A DNA stretch of 64,000 bases, taken from Pseudomonas sp. BN102. GTDB lineage: Bacteria > Pseudomonadota > Gammaproteobacteria > Pseudomonadales > Pseudomonadaceae. Both the position numbers and the translations under genes were made by a program. The stretch's first letter is position 1; every line of letters starts with the position of its first letter. The DNA lies in contig NZ_SSON01000067.1 of NCBI RefSeq assembly GCF_029871245.1, positions 1 to 64,000 on the forward strand, given 5' to 3'. Of this stretch, positions 34,870-44,394 are shown one piece after another. The notes below the pieces were generated by a model. That model was given only the letters and a program-made list of their open reading frames with translations, had not been told where the DNA came from and did no database searches.

Positions 34870-35724
34870 ATGTCGATCAATTTCCCGCTGTTGTTGGTTA
34901 TCGCCGTGGCAGTCTGCGGCATGCTCGCCCTCGTCGACCTGGTTCTGCTGGCCCCGCGCCGGCGTTCCGCGATCGCCACCTACGAGGGGCAGGTCGGCGA
35001 GCCCGATCCGGAGGTACTCGACCGGCTGAACAAGGAACCGCTGCTGATTGAGTACGGGAAGTCCTTCTTCCCGGTGCTTGCCATCGTCCTGGTGCTGCGT
35101 TCCTTCCTGGTCGAGCCCTTCCAGATCCCGTCCGGCTCGATGAAGCCCACGCTGGAAGTCGGTGATTTCATCCTGGTCAACAAGTTCGCCTACGGCATTC
35201 GCCTGCCCGTGCTGGACAACAAGGTGATCGAAGTGGGTGACCCGCAACGCGGCGATGTCATGGTGTTCCGCTACCCCAGCGACCCGAACATCAACTACAT
35301 CAAGCGTGTGATTGGTTTGCCGGGCGACCGCATCGCCTACAGCAGCGGCAAGCACCTGACCGTCAACGGTCAGCCGGTGGCGGAGAAGCTGCTGGGCGAG
35401 GAGCCGGGTACCCTGGGCAGCGCCATGCTCTACGAAGAGAAGCTGGGCGAAGCCGAGCACCTGATCCGCAAGGAAATGAAGCGCTACCGCATGGAGCCGG
35501 GTCGCGAGTGGGTGGTGCCGCAAGGGCACTACTTCATGATGGGCGACAATCGGGACAACTCCAACGACAGCCGCTACTGGAACGACCCCCGTATCCCGAA
35601 GGACCTGCTGGGCATGGTTCCGGACCGGAATATCGTCGGCAAGGCGTTTGCCGTCTGGATGAGCTGGCCCGACCCGAAGCTGCGCAACCTGCCGAACTTC
35701 TCCCGAGTGGGCCTCATTCACTGA
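34870..35724 (+). CDS. lepB: Signal peptidase I
   Basis: 284 residues with two N-terminal membrane segments (LLLVIAVAVCGMLALVDLVLL and FFPVLAIVLVLRSFLVEPF). The catalytic Ser lies in IPSGSMKPTLEVGDFILVNKF and the general-base Lys in NYIKRVIGLPGDRI, and MGDNRDNSNDSRYW is the conserved box E. It cleaves signal peptides of exported proteins, such as the periplasmic proteins of this window. Confidence 0.98.
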   Translation: MSINFPLLLVIAVAVCGMLALVDLVLLAPRRRSAIATYEGQVGEPDPEVLDRLNKEPLLIEYGKSFFPVLAIVLVLRSFLVEPFQIPSGSMKPTLEVGDFILVNKFAYGIRLPVLDNKVIEVGDPQRGDVMVFRYPSDPNINYIKRVIGLPGDRIAYSSGKHLTVNGQPVAEKLLGEEPGTLGSAMLYEEKLGEAEHLIRKEMKRYRMEPGREWVVPQGHYFMMGDNRDNSNDSRYWNDPRIPKDLLGMVPDRNIVGKAFAVWMSWPDPKLRNLPNFSRVGLIH

Positions 35725-35839
35725 TAGCCCGCTTGCCATCGTGGTTTTGCGGCGTTGTTCATGACAGCGCCGCAGACGCCATATAGTCTTGCTTGCGGGC
35801 CATTCGGCCTCCAAAAAAATATAGACATTGAGGTCGATC

Positions 35840-36217
35840 ATGACGTTCGCGCGTAAGCAGAAGGGTATGTCGGTTCTGGGCTGGCTGCTGATCCTGGCCG
35901 TAGTGGCTTTCCTCGCCAGCACCGCCTTCAAGATCATCCCGCATTACCTCGATTTCTTCTCTCTGGAGAAGATCATCGGTTCGGTGGAAACCGAGAAGGC
36001 CCTGGACATCAGGACCATTCCCGACTTCTACAGCCATGTCAGCAAGGGCATGCAGGTCAACGGTATCCGCGACCTGGACCTGAACAAGGCACTGAAGGTG
36101 ACCCTGGAAAACAACGAGTTCCAGGCCCATCTCCAGTATGAAAAACGCGAATCCCTGGTCGAGAACCTCGATCTGGTGGTGCGCTTCGACAAAGAATTCC
36201 GTGTGCGAGCCCAGTGA
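35840..36217 (+). CDS. DUF4845 single-pass membrane protein
   Basis: 125 residues from the ATG at 35840. One membrane helix ([22 protein letters not shown]) is preceded by a positively charged tip (MTFARKQKG), resembling a type II signal anchor. The remainder is a small soluble domain ([20 protein letters not shown]). The family lies between lepB and rnc in many gammaproteobacteria, and its role is unknown. The stop overlaps the rnc GTG start. Confidence 0.85.
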   Translation: MTFARKQKGMSVLGWLLILAVVAFLASTAFKIIPHYLDFFSLEKIIGSVETEKALDIRTIPDFYSHVSKGMQVNGIRDLDLNKALKVTLENNEFQAHLQYEKRESLVENLDLVVRFDKEFRVRAQ

Positions 36218-36895
36218 GCGTATCTCTCAGCCGTCTCGAGCGTAAGCTCGGCTATACCTTCAAGGACCAGGGCCTGATGACCCTGGCCCTGACCCACCGC
36301 AGTTACGCGGGGCGCAACAACGAGCGTCTCGAATTCCTCGGCGATGCCATTCTCAACTTCGTCGCCGGCGAGGCGCTGTTCGAACGCTTTCCCCAGGCTC
36401 GCGAGGGCCAGCTGTCACGGCTGCGCGCGCGGCTGGTGAAGGGCGAAACCCTGGCCTTGTTGGCCCGTGGCTTCGAGTTGGGCGAGTACCTGCGCCTGGG
36501 CTCGGGCGAGCTGAAGAGCGGCGGTTTCCGCCGCGAGTCGATACTCGCCGATGCGCTGGAAGCGCTGATTGGCGCCATCTACCTGGATTCCGGCATGGAC
36601 GCTGCCCGCGAGCGCGTCCTCGCCTGGTTGGCCAACGAACTCGAAGGCCTGACCCTGGTGGATACCAACAAGGATCCGAAGACCCGGCTGCAGGAGTTCC
36701 TGCAGTCCCGGGCCTGTGAACTGCCACGCTATGAAGTGGTGGATATACAGGGTGAACCGCACTGCCGTACGTTCTTCGTCGAGTGCCAGGTCACCCTGCT
36801 GAATGACAAGACCCAGGGCCAGGGCGCCAGCCGCCGTATCGCCGAACAGGTGGCCGCGGCCGCCGCCCTGGTTGCCCTCGGCGTGGAGAACGGTA

Positions 36896-36903
<8 letters not shown>
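36214..36903 (+). CDS. rnc: Ribonuclease III
   Basis: 229 residues from a GTG overlapping the previous stop (GTGA). The catalytic signature [21 protein letters not shown] and the distal Asp/Glu segment [20 protein letters not shown] are present, followed by a C-terminal double-stranded RNA-binding domain ([40 protein letters not shown]). It processes rRNA precursors and mRNAs. It overlaps era by 8 bp. Confidence 0.98.
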
Positions 36904-37798
<895 letters not shown>

Positions 37799-37806
37799 GC
37801 CTCTCC

Positions 37807-38505
37807 ATGCACAGCGCGGCGCTACCGGCCTTCGTCCTGCACAGCAGGGCCTATCGGGAAAGCAGCGCGCTGGTTGACTTCTTCACCCCCGAAGGCCGCC
37901 TGCGCGCCGTGCTGCGCGGTGCCCGTGGCAAGGCCGGCACCCTGGCGCGGCCGTTCCTGCCGCTGGAGGCCGAGTTCCGCGGCCGCGGCGAGCTGAAGAA
38001 CGTCGGCCGCCTGGACAGCGCCGGCATCCCCAACCTGCTTGCCGGCGAGGCCCTGTTCAGTGGCCTCTATCTCAACGAACTGCTGGTCCGCCTGCTGCCG
38101 CCTGAAGACCCGCAGCCCGCGCTCTTCGAGCACTATGCCGCGACCCTCCAGGCCCTGGCAGCCAATCGTCCGCTGGAGCCCCTGCTGCGCGCCTTCGAAT
38201 GGCGCCTGCTGGATGAGCTGGGCTATGGTTTCGCCCTAGATACGGACCTGGCCGGGCAGCCCATCGCGGCCGATGGCATCTACCGGCTGCTGCCCGATGC
38301 CGGGCTGGAGCCGGTGGGCCAATTGCAGCCCGGCCTGTTCCAGGGCCGCGAACTCCTCGCCCTGGCTGAAGCCGACTGGGACGCCCCCGGCGCCCTCGGC
38401 GCGGCTAAGCGCCTGATGCGCCAAGCCCTGGCACCTCACCTGGGCGGCCGACCTCTGGTCAGCCGCGAGCTATTCATGACGATCAAGGAACCTCCCCGTG
38501 ACTGA
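37807..38505 (+). CDS. recO: DNA repair protein RecO
   Basis: 232 residues. The N-terminal OB-fold ([34 protein letters not shown]) is typical, and [20 protein letters not shown] and the helical C-terminal part follow. RecO loads RecA on SSB-coated DNA with RecR. Its stop overlaps the pdxJ GTG start by 8 bp. Confidence 0.95.
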   Translation: MHSAALPAFVLHSRAYRESSALVDFFTPEGRLRAVLRGARGKAGTLARPFLPLEAEFRGRGELKNVGRLDSAGIPNLLAGEALFSGLYLNELLVRLLPPEDPQPALFEHYAATLQALAANRPLEPLLRAFEWRLLDELGYGFALDTDLAGQPIAADGIYRLLPDAGLEPVGQLQPGLFQGRELLALAEADWDAPGALGAAKRLMRQALAPHLGGRPLVSRELFMTIKEPPRD

Positions 38506-39244
38506 AGCCAACCGCGTACTTCTCGGCGTCAACATTGACCACGTCGCCACCCTCCGCCAGGCCCGCGGCACCCGCTACCCGGACCCGGTCAAGGCAGCCC
38601 TGGACGCCGAAGAGGCCGGCGCGGACGGCATCACCGTGCACCTGCGCGAAGACCGCCGGCACATCCAGGAACGCGACGTTCGCTTGCTCAAGGACGTGCT
38701 GCAGACGCGAATGAACTTCGAGATGGGCGTCACCGAGGAGATGATGGCGTTCGCCGAGGAAATCCGTCCGGCGCACGTCTGCCTGGTACCGGAAACCCGT
38801 CAGGAACTGACCACCGAAGGCGGCCTCGACGTCGCCGGCCAGGAAGCCCGTCTCAAGGCGGCCGTGGAACGCCTGGCCAAGGTGGGCAGCGAAGTCTCGC
38901 TGTTCATCGATGCCGATGCTGCGCAAATCGAGGCGGCCCATCGTGTTGGCGCTCCGGCCATCGAACTGCACACCGGCCGCTACGCCGATGCCCATACACC
39001 GGAAGAAGCGGCCCGCGAGCTGCAGCGCATCCAGGACGGCGTCGCTCTTGGTCTCAAGCTGGGCCTGATCGTCAACGCCGGCCACGGCCTGCACTACCAC
39101 AACGTCGAGCCGGTGGCGGCGATTCCGGGCATCAACGAGCTGAACATCGGCCACGCCCTGGTGGCCCATGCGCTCTTCGTCGGCTTCAAGCAGGCGGTCG
39201 TGGAGATGAAGCAACTGATCATCGGAGCGGCTGCGCGGGGCTGA
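38498..39244 (+). CDS. pdxJ: Pyridoxine 5'-phosphate synthase
   Basis: 248 residues from a GTG overlapping rec[25 protein letters not shown] and [16 protein letters not shown] are the N-terminal family motifs. The catalytic Glu lies in [14 protein letters not shown], and [25 protein letters not shown] closes the barrel. It joins deoxyxylulose phosphate with aminoacetone phosphate in vitamin B6 synthesis. Last gene of the lepA-pdxJ block. Confidence 0.98.
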   Translation: MTEANRVLLGVNIDHVATLRQARGTRYPDPVKAALDAEEAGADGITVHLREDRRHIQERDVRLLKDVLQTRMNFEMGVTEEMMAFAEEIRPAHVCLVPETRQELTTEGGLDVAGQEARLKAAVERLAKVGSEVSLFIDADAAQIEAAHRVGAPAIELHTGRYADAHTPEEAARELQRIQDGVALGLKLGLIVNAGHGLHYHNVEPVAAIPGINELNIGHALVAHALFVGFKQAVVEMKQLIIGAAARG

Positions 39245-39259
39245 TTCATCCACTCGAAT

Positions 39260-39285
39260 CACCCCTCTCCCTCGGGGGAGGGGTG
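39260..39285. terminator. CACCCCTC...GAGGGGTG hairpin after pdxJ
   Basis: Complementary arms with no U-run, lying between pdxJ and convergent fruR. It resembles the hairpin at 19077 and may be a scattered repeat that also limits read-through. Confidence 0.45.
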
Positions 39286-39387
39286 GCTGAAGCTGAGGCG
39301 GGCGGAGGCATTTCTCCGGCACCTGGTCCCTGCATGCAGACCACCTGGGATCGCAACAGCTAGAGCCGTTCCCACAGGGAAAGCCCC

Positions 39388-40371
39388 TCAGCGCTCCTTC
39401 AGCAGTCGCGCAACGCCCTGGACCCCCGGTTCGTAGCGCTCCTGCTCCACCGCTGCCAACGCCAGGCGAAGCACCTGCTCGGCGATCAGTTCGTGCTGCT
39501 GGTACATGGAGTTCACCGGCAGCGGCAGGAAGTCCAGCAACTGGGTGTCGCCGAAGGTGCCCACGCGCATCCGCTCCGGCCAGTCGCCGCGTTCGCGCAG
39601 CACGTCCAGTACGCCGGCCAGCAACACGTAGGCGGTGGTGATCAACACATCCGGCAGTTCGCCCTGGCGCTCCAGCAGTTCGCTCATCAGACGCCGGCCG
39701 CAGTCGCGGCTGAATTCCTCGCCCTGTTCCTCCAGCACGTCGCAATCCAGCCCGGCCAGCGCCTCGCGAAAGCCCGCGCTGCGCTCGGAGCTGATGGGCA
39801 GCTCTGGCCGCGCGCCGAGCAGGGCGATGCGCCGGGGCGCCGGTTGCAGCAGGCTGCGGGTGAGTTGCAGGCAGGCCTGGCGGTCGTCGCTGACCACTGA
39901 ACAGAAACGCTGCGGATCACGCATGCGGTCGACGGCTATCACCGGCAGCCCCTCGTCCAGTAGCTGCCCCAGGCTGTCGTCATCGTCCGGCAGGCAACTG
40001 GCGACTATCAGTGCATCGCAGCGCCGCGCACGGAACAGCTTGAGCAACTGCCGTTCACTTTCCGGCTCGTCGTCGGAACTGGCGATCAGCAGCTGGTAGC
40101 CCCTTGCCCGCGCACCCTGTTCCAGCAGTTTGGCCAGGCGCGCGTAGCTGGGGTTTTCCAGGTCCGGAAGGATGAAACCCAAGGTGCGCGTCTGCCGGCT
40201 GCGCAGACCGGCGGCCTGGGGGTTCGGCTTGAAACCATGCTCGTCCACTACCGCCCGCACGCGCTCGACGGTCGCCGGGCTGATGCGCTTCTGCTCGGCC
40301 TTGCCGTTGATCACGTAGCTGGCCGTGGTCACCGAGACACCAGCCAGGCGGGCGATATCACTGAGTTTCAA
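39388..40371 (-). CDS. fruR: Fructose operon regulator (LacI family, Cra/FruR-like)
   Basis: 327 residues from a TTG at 40371 (KLSDIARLAGVSVTTASYVINGKAEQKRIS). That start is chosen because AGGAG lies eight bases upstream and homologues begin MKLSDIA. The helix-turn-helix and hinge (GFKPNPQAAGLRSRQTRTLGF) are intact, and the periplasmic-binding-type domain holds DALIVASCLPDDDDSLGQLL. In Pseudomonas this regulator represses fruBKA and responds to fructose 1-phosphate. Two matching operators lie between it and fruB. Confidence 0.93.
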   Translation of the reverse strand: MKLSDIARLAGVSVTTASYVINGKAEQKRISPATVERVRAVVDEHGFKPNPQAAGLRSRQTRTLGFILPDLENPSYARLAKLLEQGARARGYQLLIASSDDEPESERQLLKLFRARRCDALIVASCLPDDDDSLGQLLDEGLPVIAVDRMRDPQRFCSVVSDDRQACLQLTRSLLQPAPRRIALLGARPELPISSERSAGFREALAGLDCDVLEEQGEEFSRDCGRRLMSELLERQGELPDVLITTAYVLLAGVLDVLRERGDWPERMRVGTFGDTQLLDFLPLPVNSMYQQHELIAEQVLRLALAAVEQERYEPGVQGVARLLKER

Positions 40372-40391
40372 CTTGATGACTCCTGTTATGC

Positions 40392-40403
40392 GGAACCGTT
40401 TCA
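40392..40403. promoter_or_regulatory. Candidate FruR/Cra operator 1
   Basis: On the minus strand this reads TGAAACGGTTCC, one good half-site (TGAAACG) of the Cra/FruR palindrome. It lies close to the fruR start, which suggests autoregulation. Confidence 0.6.
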
Positions 40404-40457
40404 TCGGACGGGCTTCAAGAATCGAAGATTATCGAGTAACGTGCCCGCTCAGTTTAG

Positions 40458-40469
40458 TGAAACGATTCA
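40458..40469. promoter_or_regulatory. Candidate FruR/Cra operator 2
   Basis: TGAAACGATTCA is near-palindromic and, on the other strand (TGAATCGTTTCA), matches the Cra consensus core closely. It lies 108 bp before the fruB start, where it could block the fruBKA promoter. Confidence 0.75.
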
Positions 40470-40576
40470 GCATGCGTTCTGTCTACTCTTTGGCCAACCA
40501 TTTCGACGGTTGGCAGCGCAGGCTGATGGCAGGTGACAAATACAATAAGGGCGCAAGGCCCGTGAGAGGTGACGCA

Positions 40577-43438
40577 ATGCTCGAACTGACCGCAGGGCAG
40601 ATTTCCATGGGCCTGGCCGCGGCGGACAAGGCCGCGGCGTTGCGGATGCTCGCCGAGCAGCTGGAGGACGACGGCTTGGTCGCCCCAGGCTACCTGGCCG
40701 GGCTCGAGGCCCGCGAGGCCCAGGGCTCCACCTACCTCGGCCAGGGCATCGCCATTCCCCATGGCACCCCGCAGACCCGCGAGCTGGTGTTCAACACCGG
40801 CGTGCGCCTGATGCAGTTCCCCGAAGGCGTGGACTGGGGCGATGGCCAGCGTGTCTTCCTCGCCATCGGCATCGCCGCCAGGTCCGACGAACACTTGCGC
40901 CTCTTGCAGATACTCACCCGCGCCCTGGGCGAGGCTGACCTGGGCAGCGAACTGCGCCGCGCCGAAACCCCGGAGGAGATCCTCAAGCTGCTGCAGAGTG
41001 CGCCCCAGGAGTTGGCGCTGGACGACCAACTGGTCGGCCTCGGCGTGCCGGTGGAGGACTACGACGAATTGGTGCTGCAAGGCGCCCGCCTGCTGCGCCG
41101 AGCAGAGTGCGTGGGGGGCGGTTTCGCCGCCGCGCTGCTGCAGGGCGAGCCGCTGCCGCTCGGCGACGGCCTCTGGTGGCTGCACAGCGACCAGTCAGTG
41201 CAACGCCCGGGCCTGGCCTACCTGACCCCGGAAAAGTCACTGCGCTACCTCGACCAGCCACTCAACGGTCTGTTCTGCCTGGCCAGCCTGGGGGATGCCC
41301 ACCTGGCCCTGCTGGAGCGCCTGTGTGCCCTGCTGATCGAGGGTCGTGGCCGTGAGCTGGCCCGCGCCACCCAGCGCCGCGCCGTACTCGAAGCCCTGGG
41401 CGGCGAAACCCAGCCCGACTGGCCCAGCCTGCGCCTGCCGCTGGCCAACGCCCACGGCCTGCATGCCCGTCCGGCCAAGGAGCTGGTGCAGCTGGCCAAG
41501 GCGTTCGAGGGCGATATCCGCGTGCGGGTGGCCGACAGTGGCGCCGCTGCGGTATCGGCGAAGAGCCTCAGCAAGTTGCTCAGCCTCGGTGTGCGTCGTG
41601 GCCAGGTGCTGGAAATCCTCGCCGAGCCGGCCATCGCCGAGGCGGCGCTGCCGGCCCTGAAGACCGCCATCGAACTGGGACTGGGCGAGGAAATCGAACC
41701 ATTGCCGCTCAACGAGGCGCCCATGGTGGACGCCGAACCGGAGGCCCAGCCTTTGGCAGCGCCCACGCCGGGCAGCCAGCTCCAGGCGGTCCCCGCCGCG
41801 CCCGGCATCGCCGTTGGTCCCGCGCATATTCATCTGCACAAGGAGCTGGACTACCCCCTGCGCGGCGAGTCCCCCGATCTCGAGCGTGAGCGCCTGCAAC
41901 AGGCCCTGGTCCATGTGCGCGGCGAGATCGAGGCGCTGGTGCTGCGCAGCGAGGCCAAGGCCATCCGCGAAATCTTCATCACCCACCTGGAGATGCTTGC
42001 CGACCCCGAACTGGGTGACGAGGTGGACGCCCGTCTGAAACAAGGGGAAAGCGCTGCCGCCGCCTGGATGACCGTGATCGAAGCCGCCGCCACCCAGCAG
42101 GAGAGCCTGCACGATGCGCTGCTCGCCGAGCGGGCCGCCGACTTGCGCGATATCGGCCGGCGCGTGCTCGCCCAACTCTGCGGCGTGGAAGACGCCCCCG
42201 AGCCGGAAGAGCCCTACATTCTGCTGATGGACGAGATGGCACCTTCTGACGTGGCGCGGCTGGACCGCAACCGCGTGGCCGGCATCCTCACCGCCCGTGG
42301 TGGCGCCACCTCCCACAGCGCCATAGTCGCCCGCGCCCTGGGCATTCCAGCCCTGGTGGGTGCCGGTGCCGCCGTACTGCTGCTGCCGCCGCGCACCTCA
42401 CTGTTGCTGGACGGCCAGCGCGGCCGTCTGATCGTTGCGCCCGACAACGCCCAGCTGGAGCGTGCCCGCCAGGAGCAGGAAGGCCGCCAGCGTCGCCTGC
42501 AACTGGCCGATGCCCACAAGCTGGAGCCGGCCATTACCCGCGACGGCCATCGCCTGGAAATCTGTGCCAACCTGGGCGACAGCGCCGGCGCCGCCAAAGC
42601 CGTTGCCCAGGGCGCTGAGGGCGTGGGCCTGCTGCGCACCGAATTCATCTTCATGGCCCATCCCCAAGCGCCGGACCTGGCCACCCAGGAGGCCGAGTAC
42701 CGCCGCGTGTTCGATGCGCTCGATGGCCGCCCGCTGGTGGCCCGCACCCTTGACGTCGGCGGCGACAAGCCCTTGCCCTACTGGCCGGTGCCGGAAGAGG
42801 AGAACCCCTTTCTCGGCGTGCGCGGCGTGCGCCTGACCCTGCAGCGCCCGCACCTGATGGAAACCCAGCTGCGCGCGCTGCTGCGAGCCAGCGACGGGCG
42901 ACCGCTGCGGATCATGTTCCCCATGGTCGGCAGCGTCGAGGAATGGCGCCAGGCCCGGGATATGAGCCTGCGCCTGGCCGCCGAGATTCCCCAGGCCGAC
43001 CTGCAGCTGGGGATCATGGTCGAGGTGCCCTCGGCCGCGCTGATCGCCCCGGTGTTGGCTCGCGAAGTCGACTTCTTCAGCATCGGCACCAATGACCTGA
43101 CCCAGTACTGCCTGGCCATCGATCGTGGTCATCCGACGCTCTCGGCCCAGGCCGACGGCCTGCACCCGGCGGTGCTGCAACTGATCGATCTCACGGTGCG
43201 CGCCGCCCACGCCCAGGGCAAATGGGTGGGGGTGTGCGGCGAGCTGGCCGGCGACCCGCTGGCCGTCCCGCTGCTGGTGGGTCTGGGGGTGGACGAACTG
43301 AGCCTCTCCGCAGGCGGCATCCCCGAGGTCAAGGCGCGGGTGCGCGAGTTCAGCCTGTCGGCAGCCCGCGAGCTGGCCGAAGGCGCGCTGTCGCTGGAAA
43401 GCGCGGCGGCGGTGCGCGAGCTGGCGGAGCGTTTCTGA
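40577..43438 (+). CDS. fruB: Fructose PTS multiphosphoryl protein (EIIA-HPr-EI fusion)
   Basis: 953 residues from the ATG at 40577. Domain order is EIIA-Fru (His62 in LGQGIAIPHGTPQ), a linking region, HPr (His296 in NAHGLHARPAKELV), then a full Enzyme I (His580 in RGGATSHSAIVARALGIPAL; PEP-binding LRTEFIFMA and TLDVGGDKPLPY; catalytic-loop region CGELAGDPLA). It carries phosphate from PEP all the way to FruA, so fructose uptake needs no separate EI or HPr. It overlaps fruK by one base. Confidence 0.97.
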   Translation: MLELTAGQISMGLAAADKAAALRMLAEQLEDDGLVAPGYLAGLEAREAQGSTYLGQGIAIPHGTPQTRELVFNTGVRLMQFPEGVDWGDGQRVFLAIGIAARSDEHLRLLQILTRALGEADLGSELRRAETPEEILKLLQSAPQELALDDQLVGLGVPVEDYDELVLQGARLLRRAECVGGGFAAALLQGEPLPLGDGLWWLHSDQSVQRPGLAYLTPEKSLRYLDQPLNGLFCLASLGDAHLALLERLCALLIEGRGRELARATQRRAVLEALGGETQPDWPSLRLPLANAHGLHARPAKELVQLAKAFEGDIRVRVADSGAAAVSAKSLSKLLSLGVRRGQVLEILAEPAIAEAALPALKTAIELGLGEEIEPLPLNEAPMVDAEPEAQPLAAPTPGSQLQAVPAAPGIAVGPAHIHLHKELDYPLRGESPDLERERLQQALVHVRGEIEALVLRSEAKAIREIFITHLEMLADPELGDEVDARLKQGESAAAAWMTVIEAAATQQESLHDALLAERAADLRDIGRRVLAQLCGVEDAPEPEEPYILLMDEMAPSDVARLDRNRVAGILTARGGATSHSAIVARALGIPALVGAGAAVLLLPPRTSLLLDGQRGRLIVAPDNAQLERARQEQEGRQRRLQLADAHKLEPAITRDGHRLEICANLGDSAGAAKAVAQGAEGVGLLRTEFIFMAHPQAPDLATQEAEYRRVFDALDGRPLVARTLDVGGDKPLPYWPVPEEENPFLGVRGVRLTLQRPHLMETQLRALLRASDGRPLRIMFPMVGSVEEWRQARDMSLRLAAEIPQADLQLGIMVEVPSAALIAPVLAREVDFFSIGTNDLTQYCLAIDRGHPTLSAQADGLHPAVLQLIDLTVRAAHAQGKWVGVCGELAGDPLAVPLLVGLGVDELSLSAGGIPEVKARVREFSLSAARELAEGALSLESAAAVRELAERF

Positions 43439-44394
43439 TGGCGCGCATCCTCAGTCTCACCCTGAATCCCGCCCTGGACCTGACCCTGAGCCTGGAGCGT
43501 CTCACGCCCGGCCAGGTCAACCGCAGCCAGGCCCAGGCCAGCCACGCCGCCGGCAAGGGCCTGAATGTGGCGCAAGTGTTGGCGGACCTGGGGCACAGCC
43601 TGACCGTCTCGGGATTCCTCGGCATGGACAATCCTGGAGCCTTCGAGGCGCTGTTCGCCCGGCGGGGCTTCGTCGACGCCTTCGTCCGCGTGCCGGGGGA
43701 GACCCGCAGCAATATCAAGCTCGCCGAAGCCGACGGGCGCATCACTGATATCAACGGCGCCGGTCCTCTGGTGGATGCCGCTGCCCAGACGGAACTCCTC
43801 GCGCGTCTCGATGCCATCGCTCCCGGCCACGACCTGGTGGTGGTCGCCGGCAGCCTGCCGCGCGGGGTGGAGCCGCGCTTTCTCGGCGAACTGCTGCAAC
43901 GCCTCAAGGGCCTGGGCCTGAAGGTGGCGCTGGACAGCAGCGGCGAGGCCCTGCGTGCCGGCCTGCTGGCGGCGCCCTGGCTGATCAAGCCGAATACCGA
44001 CGAACTGGCCGAAATCTGCGGCCGCTCCCTGGCCGACATCGACGCCCAGCGCGACGAGGCTGAGCAACTGCAGGCGCTGGGTATCGAGCAGATCGTCATC
44101 TCCCAAGGCGCCCAGGGCGTGAACTGGTTCGGCCCGGGCCTTGCCCTCCATGCCCAGCCGCCACGGGTCACGGTGGTCAGCACAGTGGGGGCGGGTGACT
44201 CCCTGCTGGCCGGCATGGTCCATGGCTTGCTCAGCGGCTGGCCGGCGGCGCGCACCCTGCGTCATGCCACCGCCATCGCCGCCCAGGCGGTGACCCAGGT
44301 GGGCTTCGGCATCAACGATTCCGCGCAACTGCAACAGCTCGAAGGCGCCGTGGTGGTCCAGGCGCTGCCAGAACAACAAGAGGTGCCCCGATGA
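43438..44394 (+). CDS. fruK: 1-phosphofructokinase
   Basis: 318 residues, starting inside the fruB stop (TGATG). PfkB-family features are visible: LTLNPALDLTLSLERLTPGQ, GKGLNVAQVLADLGH, and the C-terminal anion-hole and catalytic Asp segment VSTVGAGDSLLAGMVHGLL. It phosphorylates fructose 1-phosphate to fructose 1,6-bisphosphate. It overlaps fruA by 4 bp (ATGA). Confidence 0.96.
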   Translation: MARILSLTLNPALDLTLSLERLTPGQVNRSQAQASHAAGKGLNVAQVLADLGHSLTVSGFLGMDNPGAFEALFARRGFVDAFVRVPGETRSNIKLAEADGRITDINGAGPLVDAAAQTELLARLDAIAPGHDLVVVAGSLPRGVEPRFLGELLQRLKGLGLKVALDSSGEALRAGLLAAPWLIKPNTDELAEICGRSLADIDAQRDEAEQLQALGIEQIVISQGAQGVNWFGPGLALHAQPPRVTVVSTVGAGDSLLAGMVHGLLSGWPAARTLRHATAIAAQAVTQVGFGINDSAQLQQLEGAVVVQALPEQQEVPR

